This document shows positions 22,841 to 34,045 of a stretch of 64,000 bases of DNA, one piece after another (position 1 is the first letter of the stretch; each line of letters begins with the position of its first letter). Below the pieces are notes generated by a model. It had not been told where the DNA came from. It did not search any database and saw only the letters and a program-made list of their open reading frames with translations. Made by a program: the position numbers and the translations under genes. This DNA is from Lithobates sylvaticus (Eukaryota; Chordata; Amphibia; Anura; Ranidae): contig CM053033.1 in NCBI GenBank assembly GCA_028564925.1, forward strand, positions 112,345,752 through 112,409,751, in the 5' to 3' direction.

Positions 22841-22903
22841 ACCATCTAGCCCAGAGGATCTCTGCCTTCGCCTTGGTCAACATCACAGAGATGACATTCC
22901 TGT
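22841..22903. other. Short stretch between MITE and TTAA element
   Basis: Sixty-three bases that may be the leftmost surviving piece of LINE A, since the flank beyond the TTAA element (24795 onwards) reads as LINE endonuclease. I cannot confirm the reading frame across the junction. Confidence 0.3.
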
Positions 22904-23238
22904 TTAACCACTTCACATCCGGCCGTAGCCTAATGACGGCCACAGCGCGGATGTGAAATCCCGGGAGGCCGTCATATGACGGCCTCCCCTTTCCTCGTTC
23001 CCTGTGCGCGCTCATGAGCGCGCAGCAGGGAAATTCTGTGTTGGTCGTGTCCCTCGGACACGGCCAATCACAGATCGCTGTAAACGGCCAATCACAGCGG
23101 CCGTTTACAGCGCGATCGCCCTGGCCAATGAGAGATGATCTCATATGTAAACATATGAGATCATCTGTCAGCGCCGCTCCCCCTCCTCACACAGAGACAG
23201 CGTGTGAGGAGGGGGAGATGAACGGCTGCAGCGCCGTA

Positions 23239-23271
<33 letters not shown>

Positions 23272-24794
23272 AAATGCCATCTGTGCCCACTGCCACCACT
23301 GCAATCTGTCCCCAATGCCATCTGTGCCCAGTGACATCGCCATCTGCCAGTGCCATCTGCCAGTGCCATCCCCAGTGCTATCTGCCAGTGCCATCCCCAG
23401 TGCCATCCCCAGTGCCATTTTCCAGTGCCACCCCCAGTGCCATCCCCAGTGCCATCTGTAGTCAGTGCCATCTGTAGTCAGTGCCACCTGTCATCAGTGC
23501 CACCTGTCATTAGTGCCATCTGTCATTAGTGCCATCTGTCATCAGTGCCACATAGTGCCATCTGTCATCAGTGTCACGTATTAGTGCCATCTGTCATCAG
23601 TGCCACCTGTCAGTGTCACGTGTCACCTGTCATCAATGCCACGTATCAGTGCCATCTGTCATCAGTGTCATCAGTGTCATGTGCCATCAGTGCCACGTAT
23701 TAGTGCCGTCTGTCATCAGTGCCACGTATTAGTGCCATCTCTCATCAGTGCCACATATTAGTGCCACGTGATATCAGTGCCATGTATGAGTGCCATCTCT
23801 CATCAGTGCCACATATTAGTGCCATCTGTCATCAGTGTCACGTGTCATCAGTGCCCCGTATTAGTACCATCTGTCATCAGTGCCACGTCAGTGTCACGTG
23901 TCATCAGTGCCACGTCAGTGTCACGTGTCATTGTCCTGTTGCTCCAGGGCCTTCAAAAGTGTAATAGGTAGTCAACAATTTAGATGTGTAATTTATGCTC
24001 CCAGAACACGTGATGGCGCTCCCTGCATGTTGGGCCTCTCTATGTGGCCAGGCTGTGTAAAAGTCCCACATGGGTATCGTAATAATCAGGAAGAGTAGCA
24101 GAATTTATTTTGGGGTGTCATTTGTGGTATACACATGCCATGTGAGAGAAATAACCTATTACAATGACAATTTTGTAGAAAAAAAATAAAAAATAAAAAA
24201 ATAATTCATTTTGCAAAGAATTGTGGGAAAAAATGACAACATCAAAAAGCTCACCATGCCTCTTACTAAATACCTTGGAATGTCTACTTTCAAAAAAGGG
24301 GTCATTTGGGGGGTATTTGCACTTTCCTGACTTGTACGGGTCGCAAGAAATGAGATTGGCCACCAGTGCATCAGATGTGATCAATTTTGTATAATTCGCA
24401 CCACAGATTGTAGAGTCTGTAACTTTCACAAAGACCAAATAATTTCCACTAATTTGGGTTATTTTTACCAAAGATATGTGGCAGTATAAATTGTGGCCAA
24501 AATTTATGAAGAAAAATTAATAATTTCCTAAATTGTATCACAGAAACAAAGAAAATTTTTTTTTTTTTTTTAAATTTCGGTCTTCTTTCAATTATAGCGC
24601 AAAAAATAAAAAACCCAGAGGTGATCAAATACCACCAAAAGAAAGCTCTATTTGTGGGAAAAAAAGGACAAAAAATTAATTTGGGTACAGTGTTGCATGA
24701 CTGAGTAATTGTCAGTCAAACCATGAGAGCACCGAAAGCTGAAAATTGGTCTGGATGGGAGGGGGGTTTAAGTGCCTGGTAGGCAAGTGGTTAA
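22904..24794 (-). mobile_element. TTAA-type non-autonomous element, 1.89 kb, minus orientation
   Basis: TTAA lies at 22904-22907 and 24791-24794; read on the minus strand it starts TTAACCACTTGCCTACC. The reverse complement follows the element at 5946-7899 block by block, including the CACAAATAGAGCTTTC stretch, the GGCACTGATGACA minisatellite and the hairpin-rich CTGTAAACGGCC end. It has no transposase. It lies at the left edge of LINE A. Confidence 0.8.
23270..23935. repeat. Minisatellite CAGTGCCATCTGTCATCAGTG-type
   Basis: Two zones. 23270-23470 is CCAGTGCCATCCCCAGTGCC-like; 23470-23935 is GTGCCATCTGTCATCAGTG and GTGTCACGTGTCATC-like, the inverse of 6800-7200. Cys/His-rich short frames come from the repeat. 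Confidence 0.85.
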
Positions 24795-26372
24795 AGATTT
24801 GCTTTGCATGCACCCAATGACTCTCAGGCTTCCTATTTTAAAACATTTTTCCAAACAATGGATAAATACCACTCTCCCCATATGCTATTAGTTGGGGACT
24901 TTAACCTGGTAGCACACTCAGACGACCAATGCCTTCCCAACTGACTTAGAAAAACTGTATCACCAACATGGTCAAACCCCTACACAAAAATGGCTCAGCC
25001 AGATTAATCAGAACAGGAGAAATCATGATACTCTATCTACCTATCTGAGCAAACTGAAAAATCCCTTAGGTGGTCCAGGGCTCGCTTCCTGCTATATAGC
25101 AGTTCGGCTTCGACCATGTTTGCGAGGAAGTTGAAACAATCCTTACAACCCACACAACATATAAGCTGCGGGACACTACAGGGAACCTCACCTCCCATCC
25201 AAAGGAGGTGTTACTATTTTCCAAATACTATCAATCACTACTGGCTGACCCTCAGGCCCCTAGTGCTCCCTCGTCCCAATCCTGGTTGGAGGCCATTTCC
25301 CTACCTAAGATTACTGAGGGCCAACTGAAATCCCTAAATGCTCCCTGCATGGAAGAGGAAGTAGCCACAATTATTTCCACACTGAAACCTTCCAAGGCCC
25401 AGATGGCTTCACAGCCCTTTAGTATTAAAAGTTTTCTGGACGATTAACCCCAAAATTGAGAAATCTTTTTAATAGGGTCCTTGCCAGGGAAACTCATTCC
25501 CTACTGATATGCTTATGGCCAACATGTCATTGATCCCAAAGCCAGGAAAAGATCATTCCCTTCCCCAGAACTATAGACTATATCGGTCATTAACAATGAC
25601 TTAAAAATATTTAGTCGCCTGTTAGCAGATCGCCTAGCATGCATAATCACAACATTAATCTCCCCAGATCAAACAGGCTTTATCCCTACCAGACAAAATA
25701 ACTGATAACATATCCCTTGCATCAAATATTATTCAAGATGCTGAATTACACTTGCGCAGGGTTTTGATGCTGAGCTTGGACATAAACAAGGCCTTTGATA
25801 GTGTCCTCTGGCCATATTTAGACACTATCTTATCCAAATTTGGGATCCAGGGGGAATTTGTAAGCGGTTTTCGTGCTCTGTATCGCCAACCTCTAACCAG
25901 AATTAAACTTCCCGGCTGTTCATCAGAATACTTTTCCCTGGGAGGGGTACTAGACAGGGCTGCCCTCTATCCCCTCTTTTATTTGCCCTTGCAATTGAAC
26001 CCCTGGCTCGACATATCAATAACAACCCCAACATTGGAGGATACTGTAGTAACAATCAGAAATTTAAATTAAGTCTATATGCAGACGACATCCTCCTGTT
26101 TCCAACAGATCCCTTAATCTCTTTGCCTAATCTTTTCACAGCTTTAGACACCTTTAACCACATATCGGGTCTGGGAGTTAATCCCTCAAAGTGCGTAGCT
26201 ATGCCTATAAACTTGCCTCACTCCTTAGCATCATCCCTTAAAGGCAGTTTTGAGTTCTCTTGGAACATGGAATCTTTACAATACCTAGGTATACGTCTAG
26301 CACCAACTCTTAAACAAATATACACCCACAATTATCCTCAGACCTTCTCCAATATTAAAAAGTTACTTTCCC
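24795..26372 (+). mobile_element. LINE A (L1-like), 5-prime segment, old
   Basis: Fragments of an L1-type ORF2 in the plus direction. Endonuclease blocks APND...MLLVGDFNLV lie near 24815-24915. Later come a reverse-transcriptase stretch SLIPKPGKDHS, LSLDINKAFDSVLWPYLD (25767-25825), and a YADD region near 26080. There are many frameshifts and stops, so it is inactive. It is cut at 26372 by LINE B and resumes at 35724. Its 5-prime end is missing or lies beyond the TTAA element. Confidence 0.8.
26357..26372 (+). repeat. Target duplication of LINE B, left copy
   Basis: AAAAAGTTACTTTCCC, repeated at 35708-35723 directly after the LINE B poly-A tail. Sixteen bases is typical for target-primed reverse transcription. 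The A residues merge with the tail, so the true length may be 11-16. Confidence 0.85.
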
Positions 26373-26583
26373 GGGGGGCGTGTCCAAGATGGCGCTGGGA
26401 GCAGACGTCTGAGAACAGAGCTCCCGACTCCGGCTGCTAACCCTTAACTTATCCTGGTGTAGGATCGCTTCCAAACCATCACCCCTTGTCCTAACGTCAG
26501 CAGAAGTGCTGGGCGATGCCCGGGGAGAAGAAATTTGGCCAGAGGAAAAGTACTGGGACCCTGCTACACACGTGGCACGCCAC

Positions 26584-27346
26584 ATGGAATCCCAGACGGA
26601 TCCTCCTCCGGACGGTGCGATACAAGCTGGATCAGCGGCCTTTGATGCTTTAATGCTGGCTATAACTACCTGTCAGGCTACCCTTACAGCCAAGATAGAC
26701 CATGTCCAGGCGGAGGCGGCCCTCATCCGGAGGGACATGGATAAGTTCCGGGAGCCGGGTATCGGAGGTGGAGCGGCGGGTCTCTGAGACGGAAGACACC
26801 TTGCGGGGACATCATACAGACCTCCAGGCCCTTTACCTCAAGGTAAAACACCTCAAAGCTAGAGCTGAGGACGCCGAGAACCGAAATAGAAGGAACAACT
26901 TGCGGGTTCTCGGCCTCCCGGAGGGAACGGATCCTGTGGCCTTCATGGAAACCCTTCTACCTACCCTCCTCCCCCGGGCGCAGTTCTCACAGCATTTCTC
27001 CATTGAAAGAGCACACCGTATGACTGCGTCTAGGGGCCCCCAGGGAGCACCGCCGCAGACTTTTATTTTTAAATTACTCCATTACCGGGACACCGTGCTC
27101 CGCGCAGCGCGCCTGCAGGGAGAATTAAAGTTTGAGAACGCCAAAATCCAGATTTTTCCGGATTATTCGGTGGAAACCCAGCGCCAGCGCAAGTCATTTG
27201 ACCACGTAAGAGGCCTCCTGAGACAGAAGGGAATAAAGTACAGTATGCTTTTCCCGGCCAAGCTGCGGGTTCAAGATGGGGAAAGAATACAATTCTTCAC
27301 CTCACCCAGAGAGGCTGCGGCATGGGCTGATTCGATCCAACGCTGA
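26584..27346 (+). pseudogene. L1-type ORF1 (RNA-binding chaperone), one frameshift
   Basis: The likely start is MESQTDPPP at 26584. The frame changes near 26750 (KFR to SRVSEVERRV). Next comes a coiled-coil stretch (SEVERRVSETEDTLRGHHTD), then the L1 ORF1 RRM-like region RRNNLRVLGLPEG and ERAHRM. The C-terminal domain has YSVETQRQRKSF and FPAKLRVQDGERIQFF. It ends TGA at 27346. In L1 elements this protein binds the element RNA as a trimer and acts as a nucleic-acid chaperone. The single shift makes this copy a probable pseudogene. Confidence 0.8.
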
Positions 27347-28442
27347 ACTGCCTAAGGTATGCTGACCCTTGCTCTACAATGTGACTGTGACTGCCTATGA
27401 TGATGCCCGCCTTTAGTTTTGTGCCTGTACCCATGCTGTGCTGCTATCAGCCTGCTAGCAAATGCTTCCAAGTTCCTGTGTGCTTCCATAGAGGGGGGGC
27501 TTTTGGGGACGCATGGTTGTTGTGGGGACAAGGTACTGGTATGGGGTCCTGTGTATCTTCCTGATCCCCGCCAATTGGGTTATGAGGAAGGTGGTCATGA
27601 ACTGGACTGAGACATGCTAATATGTATCACCTCTGGCCCGAGGCTGAGCCTCTTTGGACGAATTGCATGGCGCCTTACTCCCTGAAAAATATGGTTCCCT
27701 GCCTTATGACATCCTCAGCACCACCTACCGGCCTATGGCGACAGCATATGGGAGGGATAAGCTGACCCCTTTTTCTGCTTCACATGTTGGGATCATTTAC
27801 CCCCCTCTTCCTCCCCCCTCCCCCTCAGGCACAAGACACGGAAATCCCCCAGTTCCTCCCTGTACAGGTTAAGGCACATGCATCTTCTGATACAAGTGAC
27901 GCTGGACAGTCACGGCAGCTCTGAGGACCCCCGAGATTTAGGATGGAGCGTGGCATGTTCTGAACCTCTCCTGGATAGGGGTCTGTTACTCTCCCCCTTC
28001 CCCTGTTAACTTTGTTTTCATTTTGTCCTGCTGTTTTTGGCTTTATTTTCACAAGGAAAGTACCCCCGGGGACCCGGGAGATCCACATCCAGAATCCTCT
28101 GTCGGACTCTTCTACAAGGACTGCACCGAGAGGTAAAGCGCCTCTTCTACATTGCCCTCACGTTAGGCCTGGAGGCCAGATTTCTTTTGGGGAGGGAAAC
28201 CCTCCGTCCGGCTGGGCGGATGGGCGGGGTGGGGGGTGGGGGTTCATGGTTGTGTTGGGCTGCCGTTGCAGACCCTCGGCTCATGCTTCTACATTATGTA
28301 TATATGACAATTTTGATATGGAATGACTTGATTTATTTCTCCTATAATGCTATATTCTCAGGGTGCTCTTCTGGGTCCAGATGCTCGGTTAGAGAAGGAT
28401 TTAATAGTGGTTGTTATCCAATGACATACTTTGCCCCTATCA
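27347..28442. other. Long inter-ORF region of LINE B
   Basis: About 1.1 kb between ORF1 and ORF2, compared with tens of bases in mammalian L1. It is GC-rich with C- and G-rich runs (27800-27830, 28200-28235) and has no protein-like frame. Either a feature of the amphibian lineage or a sign that the first ORF2 ATG is fed by internal initiation. Confidence 0.5.
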
Positions 28443-29252
28443 ATGACGTCCCTTAGGGTTCTCTCCTGGAACACAAGGGGGTTGAACTCCCAGATTAAAC
28501 GCTCGCTGGTCTTCCAGTTTGTCAAATCCTACCACCCCCCATATTTGCGTGTTCCAGGAGACTCACCTAGTGGAGAAGAAAACCTTCAGTCTCAAAAAAA
28601 CGTGGATTGGTTACCACTATCATTCCACCTACTCAACTTTTTTCAGAGGGGTTAGCGTCTTGGTTCTAAAGTCGCTCCCTTTCAGGCTCCTTGTTCTAGC
28701 TCTGGACCCGGGGGGCAGATATGTAGTGATTCATGCTTTAATTCATAACGTACCATGGATACTTGTAGGACTATATCTTCCACCTCCGGCCTCCCTACAA
28801 GTCCTAAACCAGGTAAAATGCAAAGATAGCAGAGTTCTCCACCGAGAATGTTTTGATCATGGGGGACTTTAACTTAGTACCAGATGCGAGCCTTGACAGA
28901 CTACTGGCCACGGGCACGACCCGTCAGGGTTTGTCGGAGTGGGCAGACACATATAACTTGACCGATGTTTGGAGATGGAGGAATCCACAGACCAAAGCAT
29001 ACACTTGCCACTCAGCCTCCTATAGAACATTCTCCGGCATTGATCTAATCTATGCGGGAGCATCTGTTCTTCCTAGAGTGCGGGATGTCTCGATTCTCCC
29101 TAGAGGGGTGTCGGATCACGCCCCGCTCCTGGTGGAGCTGGACCTGTCCATTGCCCCCTCGGACAGACTCTGGAGGTTATCTAGATTTTGGGTCACGGAC
29201 GAGGGAGTGGAACCTAGATATAGGACTGACTTGGAGACATACTGGGCAGTTA

Positions 29253-30873
29253 CAGTGGTGTGAAAAAGTGTTTGCCCCCTTCCTCATTTCCTGTTCCTTT
29301 GCATGTTTGTCACACTTAAGTGTTTCGGAACATCAAACCAATTTAAACAATAGTCAAGGACAACACAAGTAAACACAAAATGCAATTTGTAAATGAAGGT
29401 GTTTATTATTAAAGGTGAAAAAAAATCCAAACCATCATGGCCCTGTGTGAAAAAGTGATTGCCCCCCTTGTCAAAACATACTATAACTGTGGTTGTCCAC
29501 ACCTGAGTTCAATTTCTCTAGCCACACCCAGGCCTGATTATTGCCACACCTGTTCACAATCAAGGCATCACTTAAATAGGAGCTGCTTGACACAGTAAGG
29601 TCCACCAGAAGATCCTTAAAAGCTACACATCATGCCGAGACCCAAAGAAATTCAGGAACAATTGAGAAAGAAAGTAATTGAGATCTATCAGTCTGGAAAG
29701 GGTTATAAAGCCATTTCCAAAGCTTTGGGAATCCAGCGAACCACAGTGAGAGCCATTATCCACAAATGGCGAAGACATGGAACAGTGGTGAACCTTCCCA
29801 GGAGTGGCCGGCCGCCCAAAATTACCCCAAGAGCGCAGCGACGACTCATCCAAGAGGTCACAAAAGACCCCACAACAACGTCCAAGGAACTGCAGGCCTC
29901 ACTTGCCTCAGTTAAGGTCAGCGTTCATGCCTCCACCATCAGGAAAAGACTGGGCAAAAATGGCCTGCATGGCAGAGTTCCAAGGAGAAAACCACTGCTG
30001 AGCAAAAAGAACATCAAAGCTCGTCTCAATTTCTCCACAACACATCTTGATGATCCCCAAGACTTTTGGGACAACATTCTGTGGACCGATGAGACAAAAG
30101 TGGAACCCTTTGGAAGGTGTGTGTCCAAGTATATCTGGCGTAGAAGGAACACTGCATTTCATAAAAAGAACATTATACCAACAGTAAAATATGGTGGTGG
30201 TAGTGTGATGGTCTGGGGCTGTTTTGCTGCTTCAGGACCTGGAAGACTTGCCGTGATAAAAGGAACTATGAATTCTGCTGTCTACCAAGAGATCCTGAAG
30301 GAGAATGTCCGACCATCTGTTCGTGTACTCAAGCTGAAACGAACTTGGGTTCTGCAGCAGGACAATGATCCTAAACACACCAGCAAGTCCACCACCGAAT
30401 GGCTGAAGAAAAACAAAATGAAGACTTTGGAGTGGCCTAGCCAAAGTTCTGACCTGAATCCTATTGAGATGTTGTGGTATGACCTTAAAAAGGCCGTTCA
30501 TGCTCGAAAACCCTCTAATGTAACTGAATTAGGACAATTCTGCAAAGATGAGTGGGCCAAAATTCCTCCAGGACGCTGTAAAAGCCTCATTGCACGTTAT
30601 CGCAAACGCTTGGTTGCAGTTGTTGCTGCTAAGGGTGGCCCAACCAGTTATTAGGTTTAGGGGGCAATCACTTTTTCACACAGGGCCATGATGGTTTGGA
30701 TTTTTTTTCACCTTTAATAATAAACACCTTCATTTACAAATTGCATTTTGTGTTTACTTGTGTTGTCCTTGACTATTGTTTAAATTGGTTTGATGTTCCG
30801 AAACACTTAAGTGTGACAAACATGCAAAGGAACAGGAAATGAGGAAGGGGGCAAACACTTTTTCACACCACTG
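29253..30873 (+). mobile_element. Complete Tc1/mariner transposon, 1621 bp, IR/DR type
   Basis: Flanked by TA at 29251-29252 and 30874-30875. Terminal inverted repeats of about 215 bp (29253-29467, 30660-30873) start CAGTGGTGTGAAAAAGTG and look nearly identical. Each arm carries the motif GTGTGAAAAAGTGTTTGCCC at its outer end and a variant at its inner end, giving the double direct repeat arrangement known from Sleeping Beauty and Frog Prince. A single uninterrupted transposase lies between. It is inserted in ORF2 of LINE B and so is younger than that LINE. Confidence 0.95.
29632..30654 (+). CDS. Tc1 transposase, DD34E, intact
   Basis: 340 residues, the usual Tc1 length. The N-terminal paired-like helix-turn-helix is at residues 1-50 (MPRPKEIQEQLRKKVIEIYQ...). 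A GRPR-type hook follows (SGRPPKITPR, 58-67), then a second helix-turn-helix (68-112), a basic nuclear-localisation stretch (113-130) and the DDE domain. Catalytic residues are visible as D153 (WTDETKVEPFG), D244 (QQDNDPKHTS) and E279 (SSDLNPIEMLW); 34 residues separate the last two. The glycine-rich GGGSVMVWGCFAASG box is present. It is the cut-and-paste enzyme that binds the 215-bp TIRs and integrates at TA. It resembles the Frog Prince consensus closely. No stop, frameshift or missing residue is seen. Start chosen at the first ATG after the left TIR. Confidence 0.93.
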   Translation: MPRPKEIQEQLRKKVIEIYQSGKGYKAISKALGIQRTTVRAIIHKWRRHGTVVNLPRSGRPPKITPRAQRRLIQEVTKDPTTTSKELQASLASVKVSVHASTIRKRLGKNGLHGRVPRRKPLLSKKNIKARLNFSTTHLDDPQDFWDNILWTDETKVEPFGRCVSKYIWRRRNTAFHKKNIIPTVKYGGGSVMVWGCFAASGPGRLAVIKGTMNSAVYQEILKENVRPSVRVLKLKRTWVLQQDNDPKHTSKSTTEWLKKNKMKTLEWPSQSSDLNPIEMLWYDLKKAVHARKPSNVTELGQFCKDEWAKIPPGRCKSLIARYRKRLVAVVAAKGGPTSY

Positions 30874-33786
30874 TAACTCCGGCTCGGCTTCAGCCTCCTC
30901 GGTTTGGGACGCCTTTAAGGCGTTTTCCAGGGGACGCTTCCAGAATATTATAGCGGAAGTCAGAAGGGAACGTAGGAAGGAACTGACGAACCTAGAATCC
31001 GAGGCCAGTAGACAAGAGGCACTATACATTAGGTCGCAGGACCCGCAGACTTATAGTCACCTGCAGTCCCTGTTGAGAGAAGTTCTCCTCCTTAGGACGT
31101 CCTTGACACAGAAAAGACTCCTCCACCAGACCCAAAGGATATTCGAGCAGGGGGAAAAGACTGGTTATCTACTGGCATGGCTGTCCAAGGAACAGTCTGT
31201 GGGCATGACTATAGGACAGATTCAATCTCCTGAAGGTACGACTTTCCATACCCCAGACGAAATTAACCGTGAGTTCGCCTCCTACTTTCAGGGACTGTAT
31301 AGTTCCCGGGTTGATTATGAGTCGTCAGAGTTAGCTGACTATTTGGAGGGGATTCCCATTCCGTCCCTCACCCCCACGTATTCTAGAATGTTGGATGCCC
31401 CTATATCTATTGAGGAAATCCAAAAGGCCCTCAAGATGATGCAGACAGGTAAAACACCGGGACCGGACGGTTTCCCGGTAGAATTCTATAAGGAATACTT
31501 AGACCAGCTCGCCCCTAGATTTAATGCCTTGTTGGCCACTTGTATGGAGGAGGGGACTCTCCCGGACTCCATGAATGAGGCGATAATTGTAGTCATACAC
31601 AAGCCGGGGAAGGACCCGAATCTCTGCTCCTCCTACCGCCCCATATCTCTCCTTAATGTTGACACGAAGATCCTCTCAAAAATCCTGGCTAACAGATTGA
31701 GCGTGGTTATAACAGCACTGATCCACCCTGACCAGACAGGATTCATGCAGGCAGGGGGATGGATATAAACATTAGGAGGCTGCACACTCACATTGCAATG
31801 GCCTTGTCTGGGGAGCCGGGGGTGGTGGCCTCACTCGACGCAGAGAAGGCCTTCGACTCGGTCGAGTGGGGTTACCTCTGGGCAGTACTCGCCATATTCG
31901 GTTTTGGGCCTAGATTCCTCACTTGGCTACGGATGCTCTATGCCCAACCTAGAGCCCGCATTCGAACTAATGGAACCCTGTCAGGGCCATTTGCGCTGGG
32001 GAGGGGTACACGGCAGGGATGCCCGCTCTCCCCGGCTCTCTTCGCACTGGCATTGGAGCCCCTGGCTACACTTTTTAGGGCAGATGAGGCAATCCGAGGG
32101 GTGAGGGTCGGCGTGGTTGAGGAAAAGATCTCCCTCTACGCAGACGACTCGCTTCTCTACTTAGTGGATTCAGAGGGGTCTCTGCGGGCTGCTCTGGCTG
32201 CATTCAACAAGTTTGGGAGATTCTCGGGCATCCAAATTAATTGGAGCAAGTCAGTCCTCTTCCCCCTGAACCAACCACTCCCCCTGACAGATACGGGAAC
32301 GCCGTTGCAGTGGGTGGAGGAATTCACCTACCTAGGGGTGAGGGTGGGGGGAGACCTGCCAGGCTACCTTGATAGAAACGTATATCCACTCCTCATCGAA
32401 CTCGAGCAGAAATGCCATGCCTGGAAGAACCTCCCTCTGTCCCCGGTGGGAAGAGGAAACTTGATAAAAATGATATACCTCCCTAAGTTCCTTTACTACT
32501 TTAGACAAACCCCGGTTCCAATCCCTAAATCCTTCTTTCGCAAACTTGATAGTCTCTTGATCTCCTTCATTTGGGCGGGGAAACCTCCAAGGGTGGCAAG
32601 GACAACCCTCTATCTCCCTCTCTCTGGCGATGGTTTGGCATTCCCCAACTTCTTGCTATACTATTGGGCGGCAGTTTTGGTCACGGTGCGGTGGTGGTTT
32701 TCGCAACCTCGGCAGAATCCGTCGGTCAACCTTGAGGCAGCACTCCTGGGTTCCTATGCAGCGTTATCCAATCTCCCATATAGGGGGGCTAAGGCCAATC
32801 CTGCAGTGACGGGCCCAATGAAAACTACACTCCAGGTCTGGAGGGCGTCTAGAGCTGCCCTAATAAAACCGGACTGTATCTCACCACATACCCCGCTTTG
32901 GGCTAACCCAATGCTACCTCATCTGGCTACCGTCCCAGATCCGGCAGGCTGGGCAGCAAGAGGTATTGTCACTCTGAAACAAGTTATGCCCCGAGGAGTT
33001 ATAACCCCTTTTCGGGAACTCCAGCAAACACACAATTTACTGGGAAGCTTCCAATTCAGGTACTATCAGCTCCATCACGCCCTTAGAGCCCAATTCCCCT
33101 CCCGACCCACCCTTGAGCCAGACTCGATCGAGAGAATACTAACCTCGGGAGGACTGGACAAACCCCTCTCGTCCTTATATCTGTATCTGACAGTGGCCCA
33201 TGACGCGAAAAACAACCGGACTATGGTCAAGTGGCAGGAAGACATTCCGACACTCGGACAGGAGGAGTGGGAAGAATGTTTGACATCCTTTATTCCATCC
33301 ATGATAGCGGCTAAAGATAGATTTATACAGTTAAAATTCATACATAGGGCCTACTATACACCGAAAAGACTGGCAGGGATTTACCCTGGCTTATGTCCTA
33401 ACTGCACCAGATGTGGCCAGGAGGAAGGGACCTTCTTCCATATGGTTTGGTCCTGTCCAGGGCTACAAACCTTCTGGAACTCGGTGGTAGAGACACTGGG
33501 GTTAGTTAGTGGGGTGCAGATCTCACGGGATCCCTTGACCATCCTCCTAAGTCGTCTGGAGGAGGTTGAGGAAGATCGTTACCTGAAACTATGCATCACA
33601 TTTCTACTGTTTTATGCCAGGAGGGAAATACTCCTTAAATGGAAACTGAAGGAACCCCCGTCTCGATCATCCTGGCAGAAGTCTGTGAATAATGTATTGC
33701 CATTATATCGCATCACATACGAAAGCAGGAACTGTCCACAGAAGTTCGACAAGATCTGGTCGAACTGGATTAATGCGTGTGGCTAG

Positions 33787-34045
33787 GCCCAAGTTGAGGA
33801 AATGGGCTTCATGCGATAGCTTGTCCCAATCTGATTCCCCTGGCTGGTTGGAGGTACAGTGGATGCTCTTCAAGAAGAGTCCTTAAGGCTTGCTTTGTCT
33901 GTAGGGTCCGGAGGTGGAAGTAGAACCCCCCCCCTTTTATCTTCCCCCCCCTTTCCCTCCTTCTTACCCCCTCCCCTGGTCGAGAGCAAAGACTTTGATT
34001 ATTACCCATGGGGGAACATCCAGACTAGCCACTCTACATCTACAT
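33787..34045 (+). other. LINE B 3-prime UTR, first part
   Basis: Non-coding, with a CT-rich run at 33930-33985. It is interrupted at 34046 by LINE C and resumes at 35439. Confidence 0.7.
34029..34045. repeat. Target duplication of LINE C
   Basis: CCACTCTACATCTACAT here and at 35422-35438 exactly flank LINE C (17 bp). Confidence 0.9.

Larger units (their letters stand above)
28443..33786 (+). pseudogene. L1-type ORF2 (endonuclease plus reverse transcriptase), interrupted by Tc1
   Basis: Start MTSLRVLSWNTRGLNSQIKR at 28443. The AP-endonuclease has VFQETHLVEKK, MGDFNLVPD (28857-28885), SGIDLIYAG and VSDHAPLLVELD. Tc1 follows at 29251. The reverse transcriptase resumes at 30876: GKTPGPDGFPVEFYK, YRPISLLNVDTKILSK, DQTGFM, SLDAEKAFDSVEW, GTRQGCPLSPALF and LYADDSLLYL (about 32135-32165). 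Then come thumb and connection domains and a C-terminal CCHC-type knuckle, CPNCTRCG...FFHMVWSC (about 33392-33455). Frameshifts lie near 28540, 28820 and 31760, besides the Tc1. The last 675 codons (31759-33786) are open, so decay is recent. Confidence 0.85.
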
